DNA of 64,000 bases from Nitzschia sp. DOCU1 (Eukaryota > Bacillariophyta > Bacillariophyceae > Bacillariales > Bacillariaceae): the NCBI GenBank assembly GCA_951394045.1, contig OX595994.1, forward strand, positions 2,108,001 to 2,172,000, read 5' to 3'. The position numbers and the translations under genes are program-made. The number at the start of each line of letters is the position of its first letter. The stretch's first letter is position 1. This document shows positions 11,201 to 22,250 of this stretch, piece after piece. Below the pieces are notes generated by a model that did no database searches, had not been told where the DNA came from, and saw nothing but the letters and a program-made list of their open reading frames with translations.

Positions 11201-12275
11201 ATCGCTCAAAAATGTCGCTACGTTCGATTAAGGCGTTCCAGTTGATCACAGCTTCGACGGATCCCCAACGCTCAAACTCTTTGCCGCCAACTGAGATTGT
11301 ATGGTTTTCCGAGTTTACAGGAAGGGCGGCCAAAAAAGCTTTTTCCACAGAAACGTTACAGTCTCCTTCTCCTGCACATTCCTGCAGGGTCAGTGGGCCC
11401 GCAATGTAAATTCCGTTGGAGCTCAACACAGATTGGGAATACGCAATTCGGCTGGGAATAGCCGAAAGGTCCAATCCGATCGCTCCGGTATTGTCTTGGA
11501 CAATGCCGTCTTCAAAGTCTTCTGAGTTGATCAAAGGATATACCATGCATACAACTTGGTCGGGAACCAGCTGTAGAGTGACAAGAACGCCTTCCATGTC
11601 GGCATTTTCTTTAATAGATGCTGCAATTTTGTTGAAACGATCGAGGACGTCGACGTCGTTGCAGACACCGTCCACATCGCGGTGTGTTACAATCCCTCCT
11701 GTTTCCTCCGCAGGGACAAATGGGAGATCTGCCACGCCATCCGCCAAGGCATTGAAGCTACCGATTTCGCCTACGAATTGCGCCATAGAAAACAGGGGCA
11801 AAATGGCTCGATTCAGCTGGTCCGCTAAAAAAACAAAGTGACAATCGGCAAAATGAGTAAGACGTCTCAGTAGTAGGGAATGCTATGATCATCCCGACGG
11901 AAGCTTACCAAACCATCGTCCCGTTTCAACAGCAAGATCCGAGGCGTCGTCTTGTGCATTCTGGTCTTCGTCGTTCGCCAAAAAGAACACCAGTCCGAGA
12001 CCGCCTCCACAAAGAACAGCAAAGACAAACAAGCTCAAAATCAAAATACGCGGGTTTTGACCGACAATCTTGAGACTGTACTGAAAATCATCGCAACAAT
12101 TATTATTGTTCGTACGGACCGAGGCTCTTCGGGATCCACCACCTTCTTTGCGCATGGCCTCGAGATCCTTGAGTTCCCCCTGGACTAGAGAACTTTTTCG
12201 GGTGCTGTCATCCAGTACTACCTTCTTCTTCGGGCCTTCTGGCTCAGCATCAGGAGGTTTGCTGGGAGGTGCCAT
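8284..12275 (-). CDS. Receptor-type nucleotide cyclase (guanylate-type) fused to a cyclic-nucleotide phosphodiesterase
   Basis: Seven exons, each junction frame-checked: 12275-11909, 11824-10647, 10564-10384, 10301-10156, 10077-9499, 9417-9285, 9200-8284, giving 1166 residues. Order: charged cytosolic N-terminus; membrane segment 77-100; extracellular region to about 402 that looks like a CHASE sensor; membrane segment about 403-423; class III cyclase from about 480; PDEase_I domain at the C-terminus. The cyclase has both metal aspartates (MADISGFTSW and VETTGDAY) and the NTAQRMES transition-state pair. Glutamate in KVETTGD points to GTP, but the usual guanylate-cyclase cysteine is a histidine (RFHIFG). 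The phosphodiesterase has HNFEHANH, ALIHDVDH and ASDVAHTMQHW. One protein would thus make and destroy a cyclic nucleotide at the plasma membrane. The 84-bp intron 9284-9201 is in frame with no stop, so retention would insert 28 residues between two phosphodiesterase metal motifs. Confidence 0.92.
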
Positions 12276-13563
12276 GGTTGTGTCTCGTCTCTGCTAAGAA
12301 GCTTTGAATCTCTTGCTCTGACTTAACTACGACTTTTGAGGTTTGTGTCAACAACCGTGAATGCTTTCAAGACTTCCGCGGAATCCCCTCTGTCGGCATG
12401 AAAATGATGAGGTTGCTGGCCTTTTGTGCCTCCCGGTAGTAATAGCTACATTCAGCAAGATACGCCCAAGCGACGACACATCATGATGTTCCAAATCTTT
12501 CGTCGACTTCACTTCGTAGATCTGCGTAGAATTTAATACCAGCGCCAACGCTCCGAACATTTTGATACGCTATTTCGCAAATGTCTTCAAGAGGATGACC
12601 CAAAGGGCATATCTTAGGTTCCACTTCCGCCTGCCACTACGGCATAATTCTATCAAACTTCCGGGAAGGGATTGGGAATCTAATTGGAAGAAGAACCTAT
12701 TCGAACGCATATCGTCTTCCCTCCAACGGCAATGTTCAAAGAGATATCCAAAAAAGTTATGGTGATAGCGTCGATTTCTTACTTGAAGGCGACTCACTCG
12801 TCGTCAAGAAGTTGCTAGCTGCCACGAACTATCGCTCCATGATGATCCCCACACAATACTACGGATCCCCTCCATCCGTCTGCCGATCGTACCATCTATC
12901 CTCATCACGTGCATGCTGTAGACATGGTATTTCTTGCAAACCATCACCATTACACCAGCAGCGTGCGTCTCTGTTAATGTGAATACTAGTAGCGCTGATG
13001 CCCCAGTCAACAAAGGAGTCGTTCTGAATACTATTCTTTTGATCAGTGTAATTGGCTGCTAACACACTGATGCGTAATATTTTGCTGATTGAGCCCTACT
13101 ACCGTAGTTTGCTACTTTTCTTTTCCGGGCGACAGTCCCACTCTCTTGCCAAACTCGCTTACCACAATGTCTTCAGAGGAAGAATGTGAGGAGCGAGGAG
13201 CGAGGAGGCAATGCGCCGTGGACTTATTCGAGTTGTTGAATAACTGTCGACTTACTCGAGTACAATCGGACCGTAGTGGACTTACTCGAGTAGAACAATG
13301 AGCTGGATGGGGAAAAGAACTATCTCTATTTATTAGGGCAATTGCACAAAGACTTCTATTTCCCGTTAGCCAATCACATCTTGCCAAGGGGGTTCGAACC
13401 GGTTTGGTCCAAGGGCGGCCCTTATGTGTAAATTGGGGAGGGTTTGCTCTATGGATACCAGGTACGTGTGCAACGTTGCTGCGTGCTTTGGCACTGCGAT
13501 TCAAAGCCTCTTTTTCATGTCCATCAACTTGTGTGCCCATTCCTTTCCACTTTTAATATCATC
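12276..13563. other. Intergenic between divergent receptor genes
   Basis: 1.3 kb upstream of both the cyclase gene (minus) and the GPCR gene (plus). Around 13245-13296 a 14-base element (gacttactcgagta) occurs twice, spaced about 29 bases. This could be a regulatory repeat. No gene seen. Confidence 0.35.
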
Positions 13564-16265
13564 ATGACTAGTTTCACTACTATCCTAGACATGAAACGAG
13601 GTTCGACTTTCTTTGCCTTGCTGCTATTGCTAGTATTTGCCGCGACAGCCAGCGGACTTAGTAGCAAGAATGTTACGAATCCGTACTTTTATGGATGCCT
13701 TCGAGAACTCGTGCCAGGCTGGGACAAACCCCGCGTTTGTCTCGAGAGAATAGATGATTCTGATTCCACATGCCTAAACTCCCCCTTTGATTACATGGAA
13801 ATTCGAATTGCTAGTGGGAATTGGGATTCTGCCACCGCTTTGGGGTGGCTAGTACAAATTATTTTGAGTGAAATGTTGGGCGTCCCGAGCTCGATGGAAT
13901 CCAACATGTATGGCTCCTCACGAGATTTTTATGATCCACAAGGCGCTATAGGTAAGACCTAGAGTGATTGCTGGGAATTGAGGGGGCTTGCTTGGCATCA
14001 TATAGTATCCACCACTCATCATGATGAACTCCGCCGTGCTTCCTTTGTTCTCCCGTTTTCTTTGTACTGCTAGATTATGATCGAGGCATTGGCCCGGAAC
14101 CTTTGGAAGTCGCCGCTGGATTGCCTGACGGAGATTGTCGAGCTTTGCCGAAAGCCTCGTCAGATGACGATTATTTAGCGTGTGCTCATTTTCAACCGGA
14201 ATTTTGGGGCAATCCGCTCCAACAAATTGTGGATCAAACGATCGAGCCGCCTCAGGGGACGGGATTTTTGGGAATGGAAACGTGGTTTGTCACGAAATTT
14301 ACCGCCGATGAATATCCTCAGTTCGTATCCTATCATGGCTTTCAAGAATCCAATCGGGAATTGTTGGCGTCCGTCTTTAAACGACCCACCACATGGCTGG
14401 ACTACTGTCAAGACGTTTCGTTGGATAATTGCACGACACCCGACAATGTGGCACTACGAGCGCCTTTGGATGAAATCGAGGCCGCCAAGATGTTTGATCC
14501 CGAGGAGTATATGGGTCATTTTCGATATACCGACGCCAACGATTGTACGCTGTTTCCGACCAATTGCACAGGTCACATTGCGAATTATCCCTGCGGGTGG
14601 AGCAGTAATATGGAAGCCAACATTTTTCATTTGGGCATGCCTCTCCAGCCCAACAATGGACCCGACGGCGCCCCCAATGGATATACGGCAGATCAATTAC
14701 GAGAAATGTGGCATGCGGCCAATGCGACTCGGTCGCATCTCATGATGATGTGGTGGAAACCCGAGCCCTTGTATCAACAATATTTGGACACTCCTGCGGA
14801 AATGCAACAAGTCATGTTGAAACCTTATACATTGGATTGTGCGAATGCACGAGCAGAATGGAAAAACGAATGTTCTGAAGATCAGAGTATACGAGTGGGT
14901 GCACCGGAGGAAGCCTGTGACAATCCCATTGAACCCTTGCGCAAACTAATCAATGTCGGATTGCGGGAAGTTTTGGAATCGCCCGAGATACCGGACGAAG
15001 CGAGGAGTCCAGCGTATGATGTGTTGAGGTTATTTCAAATTGAATCTGTGCAATTGGGTGAATTATTTGATTTGATTCGGGAGCACCAAGATACCCGGAA
15101 AGCTGTGTGTACATGGGCGTCGGAAAATATAGATGTCCTCAAGGCATTTATTCCCCATTCGTATCCACGCGTGTACAAAGAAGAAGCCCCTTTGGCTTTT
15201 GGATACGTTGCAACTGCGTTTGGAGCAGCTGCTACGCTTTTCATACTTGTGATTTGGCAGGCTGTATATCGAAATCGGGATAGACCAGCCATTCAATACG
15301 CTCAATTTGATTTTTTGAGCATTTTGCTTATGGGGTCATTTCTAGTGAGCATCGGATCCATTTTGCTGGGCTTGCCCGCTTCGAATGGTAGTTGCGTTGC
15401 TTCGATTTGGTTTGTCTATTTGGGATACAATTTGGTACTGGTCCCATTGATTGTCAAGGTGGCCGCCATCAATCGAATGATGGAAGCTGCCAGAGAAATG
15501 CGACGCTTTGTCATTCCCCGGGTAACTCTCTACAAGGCCGTGGCCTTTATTGAGTTTTGTGTGGTCGTCTTTTTGGCGTGTTGGACGGCCTTGGATCCTC
15601 CGCAACAAGAGGCTGAGTATACCATGACTGATACCAAGACGGAAAAATACGACGAGCATATTGTCGAGAAGCGATACCATTGCAGTTCCCCAGGGGCATG
15701 GCAATTCTCGGCTGTGGCTTGGAACGCCGTTTTGCTCGCGTGCGCTTCAGTGCTTGCCTATCAATCTCGTAATGTCCTGCAAAAGTTCAATGAATCCCGA
15801 ACTCTTGCCGTTTTGATTTATTCCCACTCGGTGTTTGTGGTTCTGAGGATTGTGACTTTTCTACTTGCGGATAGTGTCAAAGGAAGTACCCTTGATTATG
15901 CTCGCAGTTTGATCTATGCTTTGGACCAAATCGCAACTGCGATAATATACTTTTTGCCCAAACTGACTGTCCTGGACAGAGATGATTCGGCGGATGACAG
16001 TCATGATAAGGGACGCCGCGTCTCCGGCATGGGAATTTTGAAGGGAGGAAGTGAAATGAATCGTTTTTCGGGACAAAGTGGGGAATTCCCTGGAGAACAA
16101 CAACGAGAGTCAGAGCAGCCCAATTCCAACAACATCAGCGAAATCAGCGAGGATCCCTCTCAAGGAGTGCCTTCCAGGACCAAAGCACTGACGGAAGAAA
16201 CTGCAAAGAAGAGCGACCCAAGTATCAACGTGGACGAGAGAGAAGTAGAACCGCTTGATGCATGA
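13564..16265 (+). CDS. Class C GPCR (GABA-B-receptor-like seven-helix domain) with a binding-protein-like ectodomain
   Basis: Two exons, 13564-13951 and 14074-16265, around a 122-bp GT-AG intron with a CTGCTAG acceptor; 859 residues. A signal peptide follows the second possible ATG (13591), ending near ATASG. The first 470 or so residues are extracellular, cysteine-rich and N-glycosylated by motif. They contain IRIASGNWDSATALGWL and a later LGMETWFVTKF block, which resemble bacterial substrate-binding proteins of the glycine-betaine (OpuAC) type. Residues about 500-760 hold seven hydrophobic helices with class C features (ALAFGYVATAFGAAATLF, PAIQYAQFDFLSILLMG, NRMMEAAREM). The tail is Ser/Glu rich. 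Role: surface receptor coupling to G proteins; the ligand is unknown, and a betaine-like ligand is only inference. Confidence 0.88.
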
Positions 16266-16830
16266 ACCCAGTTCAATATCCACATGGGGGAGCTTTCTTT
16301 AACGCAGGAGCAGGCAGTCCTCCTCTACCCGGTAGTACGAAGGGATGATGACGGCATAAGAGGAATTGTGAGCCGATCGGAAGCAGAATTTGCTCCCAAG
16401 CACGAGTCGCCCGACGAGCGAGCGAGAAGCCAATTGGGCAAAATGTGAGCACGGACAGCCACAGCAATACGGTACTTTAGCTCTGCTGCGGTCAAGTGTC
16501 AGCAAACATAATTTTCTACTATGCATGAACTGTTTCCCTGGTTCGTTAAGCAACCTTTTGCTGCTCCCAGCTCTGAGTAGTTGAGGATCCAACTTTTCTT
16601 TGGTAGGCGTACCAGGTTTAGTCGCAGGCTGTAGTTGTGGATGGGGATCTCTTTCCCCTTTTACTTAAGATTTCACCCCGAGTTGATATGTTGATGACGT
16701 ACGTACTTTTCGCCGTGAGTTTTTTGGGATGCATACCTTTTTTCTCGTCACCTTCGTCATACTCTTCGGCATTGATGTAGCTCCATCATCAAGACCTCCG
16801 TTTGACATTCTATGGCTTCATGGCAACACA
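16266..16830. other. Intergenic / leader of the tocopherol cyclase gene
   Basis: The frame of the next gene is open from an ATG at 16729, so part of this stretch may be coding. Otherwise nothing beyond UTR and promoter sequence is visible. Confidence 0.35.
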
Positions 16831-18354
16831 ATGGCAATGACAAATACTAGAGGAGAGCAGAGGGGAACGGCTTTCGTCGGCATGCCGAATATATGCCTTC
16901 TGGTGCTACTCATAGCATCAACAGTCCACGCGTTTCCCGTATCCAGTCCAGTCCACCTGAAAACTATCAAGGCGGCGTCCGTGTCATTGCAAGATCGTGA
17001 TGATAATGACAAACTAGCCTATCCTCAACAACCGCCACACGCGGGTTGTCATTTCCGCCCCGTGCACCCTGGGACACCTACCAACCACAAGGGACCGACG
17101 AAATACAAGCGATTCTTTGAAGGATGGTACTATCGGTTAACCCTGCCCGACGACAATGCCAGTTTTGCATTTATCTACAGTATTGAGGATCCTTTTGATG
17201 AACCATCCAAATTCTCTTGCGCATGTCAGCAAATTATGGGCCCCAACGACGACTATTTGGTTCAAGCCGACCCCGATCCTGCCAAATTTTGGGCTTGGTA
17301 TCATCAACAAGGTTTCGGATGTGTCTTTGAATATTACAAGGAAGAAGACGAATTGGATCTTGCCACCACCCAGGCACTGATAGAACCAGACTACCCGTTT
17401 TCGGACCGTGTGAAATCAGGATTTCAAATGTTACCAACGAGACTTCAAGGTAGATTGATTGGTCATGACGGGAGTCGAGGTGGTATTCTTCCAGGCCAGG
17501 GCGAGCCCGGAGAATGCATTTATGACATGAAAATTTCTCCCATTGCTGGATGGGGAGACGACGAATTGGGTCAAAAGAGCACAGCAGGCTGGCTAGCTTC
17601 TTATCAAGTCTTTGAACCGCATTGGCAAGTCACAATGGCGGATGGGCGAGCATCCGGATCAGTGACATGGAAAGGCAAGGCATACAACTTTACCAATGCC
17701 CCGTTTTATGCCGAAAAGAATTGGGGTGGTGCCTTTCCTATCAAATGGTATTGGTGTCAATGCAACAGTTTTGACGGGTATTGCAAGAAAGGCGAACCTA
17801 TGTTGAGTGTTACTTCCGGTGGTGGTACCCGTAAGATTCCTTTGGGTCGGCGCGAGAATCTGGGCATGGTATCGGTGCATTATAATGGCAAGTTCTATGA
17901 AGCCACACCCTGGTTGGGCACGATGGAATGGGAGATTTCGCCGTGGGGCTATTGGAAAATGACGGGTCGTTCCACCAACGGAGTGAGGCCCTTTGAAGTC
18001 GAATTGGAGGCCATTTGCGAATCGCCTGGAGTCAAATTACGTGCTCCCACTGAAAAGGAAGGTATGGTCTACTTTTGTCGTGATTCCTTCTTGGCCAATG
18101 TCACCTTGTCGTTATGGGAACTCGAATGGGATCCAACTACGAAAACGTTTGTGCGGGGCAAGACGCTAGTCGAAAAGGCGACTAGCTCCCAAGCGGCGGT
18201 CGAAGTAGGAGGGGGTCCGTGGTGGGACGATTGGAAGGACGTGTCCGTGATGAAGCAGCCCATGCGAGGTATGGTCCGACTGCCGTATCGCTTTTCCAAT
18301 CTTCGCAAGCGCCTTGTATCCAAACTGCAACGAATTAAAGAGAAAGTACTCTAG
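16831..18354 (+). CDS. VTE1: Tocopherol cyclase, plastid-targeted
   Basis: Tocopherol cyclase closes the chromanol ring of vitamin E in the plastid. The body shows family landmarks: FFEGWYYRLTLPDDNASFAF, FIYSIEDP, EKNWGGAFPIKWYWCQCN and a late WGYWKMTGRS. Starting at 16831 gives 507 residues. A hydrophobic stretch ending in IASTVHAFPVSS looks like the ER signal plus ASAFAP-type cleavage site of diatom plastid pre-sequences. An ATG at 16882 would leave a tidier signal, and one at 16729 would add a second hydrophobic segment; the choice is uncertain. Single exon. No missing block relative to the plant enzyme was noticed. Confidence 0.9.
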   Translation: MAMTNTRGEQRGTAFVGMPNICLLVLLIASTVHAFPVSSPVHLKTIKAASVSLQDRDDNDKLAYPQQPPHAGCHFRPVHPGTPTNHKGPTKYKRFFEGWYYRLTLPDDNASFAFIYSIEDPFDEPSKFSCACQQIMGPNDDYLVQADPDPAKFWAWYHQQGFGCVFEYYKEEDELDLATTQALIEPDYPFSDRVKSGFQMLPTRLQGRLIGHDGSRGGILPGQGEPGECIYDMKISPIAGWGDDELGQKSTAGWLASYQVFEPHWQVTMADGRASGSVTWKGKAYNFTNAPFYAEKNWGGAFPIKWYWCQCNSFDGYCKKGEPMLSVTSGGGTRKIPLGRRENLGMVSVHYNGKFYEATPWLGTMEWEISPWGYWKMTGRSTNGVRPFEVELEAICESPGVKLRAPTEKEGMVYFCRDSFLANVTLSLWELEWDPTTKTFVRGKTLVEKATSSQAAVEVGGGPWWDDWKDVSVMKQPMRGMVRLPYRFSNLRKRLVSKLQRIKEKVL

Positions 18355-18544
18355 AGCAGTTTGGATCGGTGCATGACACTAGCAATCCTTTGGCTAGACG
18401 TGCTAGAGATCATCTGGATAGCAACAAGCCTACAGGGTACTCGAGCAAGAAGTGGATTTCTACGAAGAAGATTCTCAGGTTGAGAGGGACCTAGTTTGAA
18501 TGTACATAGTCCTATTGTCAGTAGCAAAATTTTGTCAACAATCT

Positions 18545-19138
18545 TTATGCCGTTCGAGCAACAACGAGTTCAGTGTGGTCTCGTCGTTCATGTCGCTTCG
18601 TCCTTCGACGATCGCGAATATCAGCGTGCTTGCTAGCAACCAAAAGTTCGGTGCTTTTGGACGATGATTGTTGCCCCAAGAGGACATTGGGCCCATGTAC
18701 GACCTGGGCATCTTGTAAGCCTCGCAAGTGCGCCACACGTTGGCGAAGTTCGCAAGTCTGACGCGTGCATTGCGAGAGCACAAGTGGTTCTCCTGGTTTT
18801 TGTTGTTGAAGAACGGATCGGATCCATTCTTGGCGTTGCTTCAAGCATGAATCATTTCCAGAATAGCGGCATGCCACAAGTTCGAGGCCACGAAGAGAAC
18901 AATCACTTTCCAGGGCGATGCTGCTCGAGGCAGCAAGCTTTTCCCGGCATTCTTGGAGAATGTTATCAAGTTCTCGACGTGTAAACCAGAGAGCCTCATT
19001 GTCGGCGTCTCTCACCAATGGAGGGTGGGCACAGGGAATGACAGAAGCCAGAGACGACGATGACGAGCACTCGTCCGAAAACAAAACTCTCTTCGGCGTT
19101 TTCTTTTTGTCGTTTACTGCCACTTGAAACTTCGTCAT
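18545..19138 (-). CDS. Small diatom-type conserved hypothetical protein
   Basis: 197 residues from the ATG at 19138. A lysine-rich start reads RVLFSDEC, then NEALWFTRRELDNILQECRE and, further on, CSLRGLELVACRYSG. This is the pattern of the unnamed diatom family also suspected at 451-1161: a V-x-F strand, a [W/F][Y/F][T/S]xxE helix, then an RGLE block. The rest is helical and basic, with cysteines in CRYSG and CTRQTCELRQRV. No signal peptide, membrane segment or catalytic signature. Function unknown. It overlaps nothing and is convergent with the tocopherol cyclase gene, 190 bases away. Confidence 0.6.
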   Translation of the reverse strand: MTKFQVAVNDKKKTPKRVLFSDECSSSSSLASVIPCAHPPLVRDADNEALWFTRRELDNILQECREKLAASSSIALESDCSLRGLELVACRYSGNDSCLKQRQEWIRSVLQQQKPGEPLVLSQCTRQTCELRQRVAHLRGLQDAQVVHGPNVLLGQQSSSKSTELLVASKHADIRDRRRTKRHERRDHTELVVARTA

Positions 19139-20183
19139 GGTGGATTTCTGGGTGAGTTTCGGATTTGTGAAGTAAATAATTATGAGGGGTGTAATATGTT
19201 ATGGTTTGTGTGGAGTTGAGGCTTGAGTGACGCCGCCTTCGATGAAAACGAGTCGTCAGGACAGAGGAGGTTGATACTTCTGAATTGACCTGGGCAATGC
19301 GAATCATTGAGTGGCTTTGCGTTTGTGGCGTGGACAATACCGACTTTCGCACCCACTGTGAATGACATTTAGGGTATGGGATCTTGGGCATCTCAGATGG
19401 CTATTGGAATGCCTAAGAATTGAGGAACTTGCAGAAAACAATTGAAATATGCCTAGAACGCTCTGGAGCTTCCTAATGCCGTCAAAAATGAAAGCGACGT
19501 CGTAGTGAAAATCGTTTCATTCCGATTGAGTGAAGGAAACAACGTTGGCGTTGTGCTTTAGGTAATGTGGTCAATGCGTCATCACTGCGATTGTGTTTCC
19601 ACACGCAATCACTAACGGGTATGTTGGCGTCTTTGGTTTAATACTTCTCTATTATTTAAGGAACAGTCTTGGAATACCTCGGAAGCGTCATAATTCGCAC
19701 TTCTTGGGCAGGCTTAGATAGAAAGAGATGCTATCCATGGCCGAGGCATGTCAAATGGGAGAAACTCAGCTCCGTAGGAACCAACGTGGTGCGTTCTGGT
19801 AGAACGCCGGTTGAACTACGGAGCTATGATAGCTAAGAGGTAGTTTTGAATCACGCACTTTCCAGGGAGTAACTAGCCTTGACGACCGAGAGGGATCGAT
19901 CGTCTCTTGGCTCGCTGTAACGATTGCCACGGCCTAGCTCTTTGGACAGTCGACCAGCTTATCCTAGTAAGCAGGAGCCCTCTCATGATGTGGTGCTGGA
20001 AGCAAGAATGTTCTGAACGTTCCAGCTTGACTACTAGTACTAGCCACTCGGCACAAGCCGAATCGATCATCTACTACTACTACTTGCTATGAGGATGTAC
20101 TAGTAGCGCTCTCGAGGGGGCTGGTCGGGTGAGCAATGAGAGATTCAAATGTAGTCTGCATGAAATGGTTCTTCCTCTTCTCG
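19139..20183. other. Intergenic with a long hairpin
   Basis: About 1 kb without a convincing gene. The only structure I found is the hairpin at 19768-19825. Confidence 0.4.
19768..19825. other. Perfect 10-bp stem with inner stems (RNA or cruciform hairpin)
   Basis: agctccgtag at 19768-19777 is the exact reverse complement of ctacggagct at 19816-19825. Inside, aacc pairs with ggtt and gcgttct pairs with agaacgc around a three-base loop. The whole folds as one long interrupted stem of about 21 pairs. Confidence 0.45.
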
Positions 20184-22250
20184 CTATCCAATGCTGTTAT
20201 AGTTTGCCGATGGGATAGCTTGATAGAACTGTCGTCGATTTGGGCGGCGGCGTACCAACCATACCGCTCCAAGCATCAATCCAACTACTCCTAATAGAAA
20301 CAGGGCAATCGCCCCCACCGTCGTTGTGCTTCCAAATGGCATTTCTTCTGGATCTTGCATTCCCAAAATAGTCATGGTAGAAGAGGTGCGATGGGTCTGC
20401 TTGTCGGTGGACTTGATCATTTTGTATTCACCGCCAAATTCCCATGGCAAGGTATTGATTTCATACAACGTACTGCCCAAGGCCCAACCTAATTTTTGTC
20501 CATTGACCACATCGGCCGATTCAATTTCGTAATTCAAAGGAAAGCCATATCCCGTATGGAGCATCTCAAAGGTCAATGTCGCGCGAAAGCAGAATTGATA
20601 AAGATCGTCACTCTTGGCGATAGGAGTTTCCAACATGGAATTGTACTCGATAAGAGATGGAACATCCATGTTGCAGATTCGTCGAGCACCGTTTTGAATG
20701 TCAATCACTTTGGCTCTGGTTGGGAGCTGCAGAAAGCTCCAAACGTCGTAGTAGTTGGATGTAATAATAAACTCATCATCGATAGTATTCTTCTTTGGAA
20801 GTGGCGGCTGGTAGACTCCTGCGAACGAACAATCTCCATCATGAGAAAAGTCGACCCAGTCCTTGTTGGCCTCTTTACGCAGCAAGGAACGTGTCAAGAG
20901 TGTACAATGATCAAAGTCAGCCCGGTCGTTGGACATGGTGACATTGTACGGCAAAGAGCGTGGATCGCTTCGAGGGAGAGGACGTTCCTGGTTGTCATAG
21001 TGGATCCAAGATTCAAAGTCGACGGCCGCGCCACTTGGCAAACAAGGATTGATAGTCTCGCTATAGTTGCCTCGCATGTAGAGTCGAGCATTCAATCGAG
21101 ACCAGGCCCCATTGACTCCAAAATACAAGAAGGAATGCGCATAAATATTCCAATGCCGGGCTCCACCAATCTGTAACTTCATCAAATTAGCCATGACATC
21201 TCCCTCGTTTTGAAACCATGCAATTTGTGTCGAGGCACCTCCCATTTCCAACATGCCCCAGGTACGATGGGGATTCAATACGACACCCTTGCCTTCCGTG
21301 TCTTGAACCAACGTGCCAATTGCAAAATTGACAGCCGCCCACCCATACATGGCTTCTTCTTCTCCCGAAATGACTCGGGCTCGTTCGGGATCATCAAAAT
21401 TGAATGGATTGAAGGTAGTATTTTGAAACAATTCTCGAACGGCATTGATCAATCGAATCCGATCCGGTGTTGGTAAGGTGCGCAAACCACCCGTCGCTTT
21501 TAAATAAATAGGATATCGATGCCATTCTTTTTGTTTTCCATCCAAGACGGTCCTGGCAAATTCAAAAAGCGGACCCAAATAATTCACCAAGGCGTCTCGT
21601 AACAAGTCATCGTCTGGAATGGCCGCCAAGGCATCTAGGCCGGGTTTGAGTCGATTCGTCCATCGTGTATTGGTGGTAGGAATACTCAATTTGAACCCAT
21701 TCAAGGCCTGTGTCAATTCTTGTGGTGTGTACAAGATGCGACGTTGAAATTCATATACATGAATCCGAGTTCCTTGTGAGCCAGCATCAATCATCAAGGC
21801 TTGCATCGTGTCCTTGGCGGGTGGTGGTAATACCTGCTTGTCATATTCTTGATGTTTGAATTGAATTCCACCGGGAAGTTGTTGCTTGGTTTGATTCGTA
21901 GTAGTGTTTGTGGTATTGAGTGCAGGTTCATCAATCGTGATTTCTTCGTCCTTCTCTTCTTCATCATCATCGTTGTTATTGTTCTTTGACGACACGTGGT
22001 CTGCTCCAGCTGCCTTTTCCTCTTGGTGCTTGTTGTGATGGGGTTTGTGCTCGTGCTCATGTTTGTGCCTGTCGTGATGATGGCCGGAATGCTGCTGTTC
22101 GTGTTTGGAATGTTTGGGGTCTTTTTTCTTGAGCTGCCGACGATGATGGCTCCCGTCGTCGTTTTCAGGTGCTGCCACAATGCCACCACCAGCCCTCTCG
22201 ACTGCCAATTCCCAAGATTGACGCTCTTCTAATGGATGCTTTAACAACAT
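20184..22250 (-). CDS. GDA1/CD39-family nucleoside di/triphosphatase (apyrase-like)
   Basis: 688 residues from the ATG at 22250; upstream the frame is open only from a TTG. All four apyrase conserved regions are readable: MIDAGSQGTRIHVYEF (ACR1, about residue 150), LKATGGLRTLP (ACR2), ISGEEEAMYGWAAVNF (ACR3) and LEMGGASTQIAWF (ACR4). A single C-terminal membrane helix (GAIALFLLGVVGLMLGAVWLV) ends in a short basic tail, so the enzyme is probably anchored with its active site in the lumen or outside the cell. Family members cleave nucleoside di- and triphosphates. The first 110 residues are odd: histidine- and lysine-rich, then Asn/Asp/Glu-rich. No signal peptide is visible at this start; an upstream exon might be missing. 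Confidence 0.88.
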   Translation of the reverse strand: MLLKHPLEERQSWELAVERAGGGIVAAPENDDGSHHRRQLKKKDPKHSKHEQQHSGHHHDRHKHEHEHKPHHNKHQEEKAAGADHVSSKNNNNDDDEEEKDEEITIDEPALNTTNTTTNQTKQQLPGGIQFKHQEYDKQVLPPPAKDTMQALMIDAGSQGTRIHVYEFQRRILYTPQELTQALNGFKLSIPTTNTRWTNRLKPGLDALAAIPDDDLLRDALVNYLGPLFEFARTVLDGKQKEWHRYPIYLKATGGLRTLPTPDRIRLINAVRELFQNTTFNPFNFDDPERARVISGEEEAMYGWAAVNFAIGTLVQDTEGKGVVLNPHRTWGMLEMGGASTQIAWFQNEGDVMANLMKLQIGGARHWNIYAHSFLYFGVNGAWSRLNARLYMRGNYSETINPCLPSGAAVDFESWIHYDNQERPLPRSDPRSLPYNVTMSNDRADFDHCTLLTRSLLRKEANKDWVDFSHDGDCSFAGVYQPPLPKKNTIDDEFIITSNYYDVWSFLQLPTRAKVIDIQNGARRICNMDVPSLIEYNSMLETPIAKSDDLYQFCFRATLTFEMLHTGYGFPLNYEIESADVVNGQKLGWALGSTLYEINTLPWEFGGEYKMIKSTDKQTHRTSSTMTILGMQDPEEMPFGSTTTVGAIALFLLGVVGLMLGAVWLVRRRPNRRQFYQAIPSANYNSIG

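Noticed and set aside
13391..13400. ggttcgaacc, resembling a tRNA T-loop
   Set aside because: The bases around it do not form an acceptor stem, D-arm or anticodon arm; it is just a palindrome.
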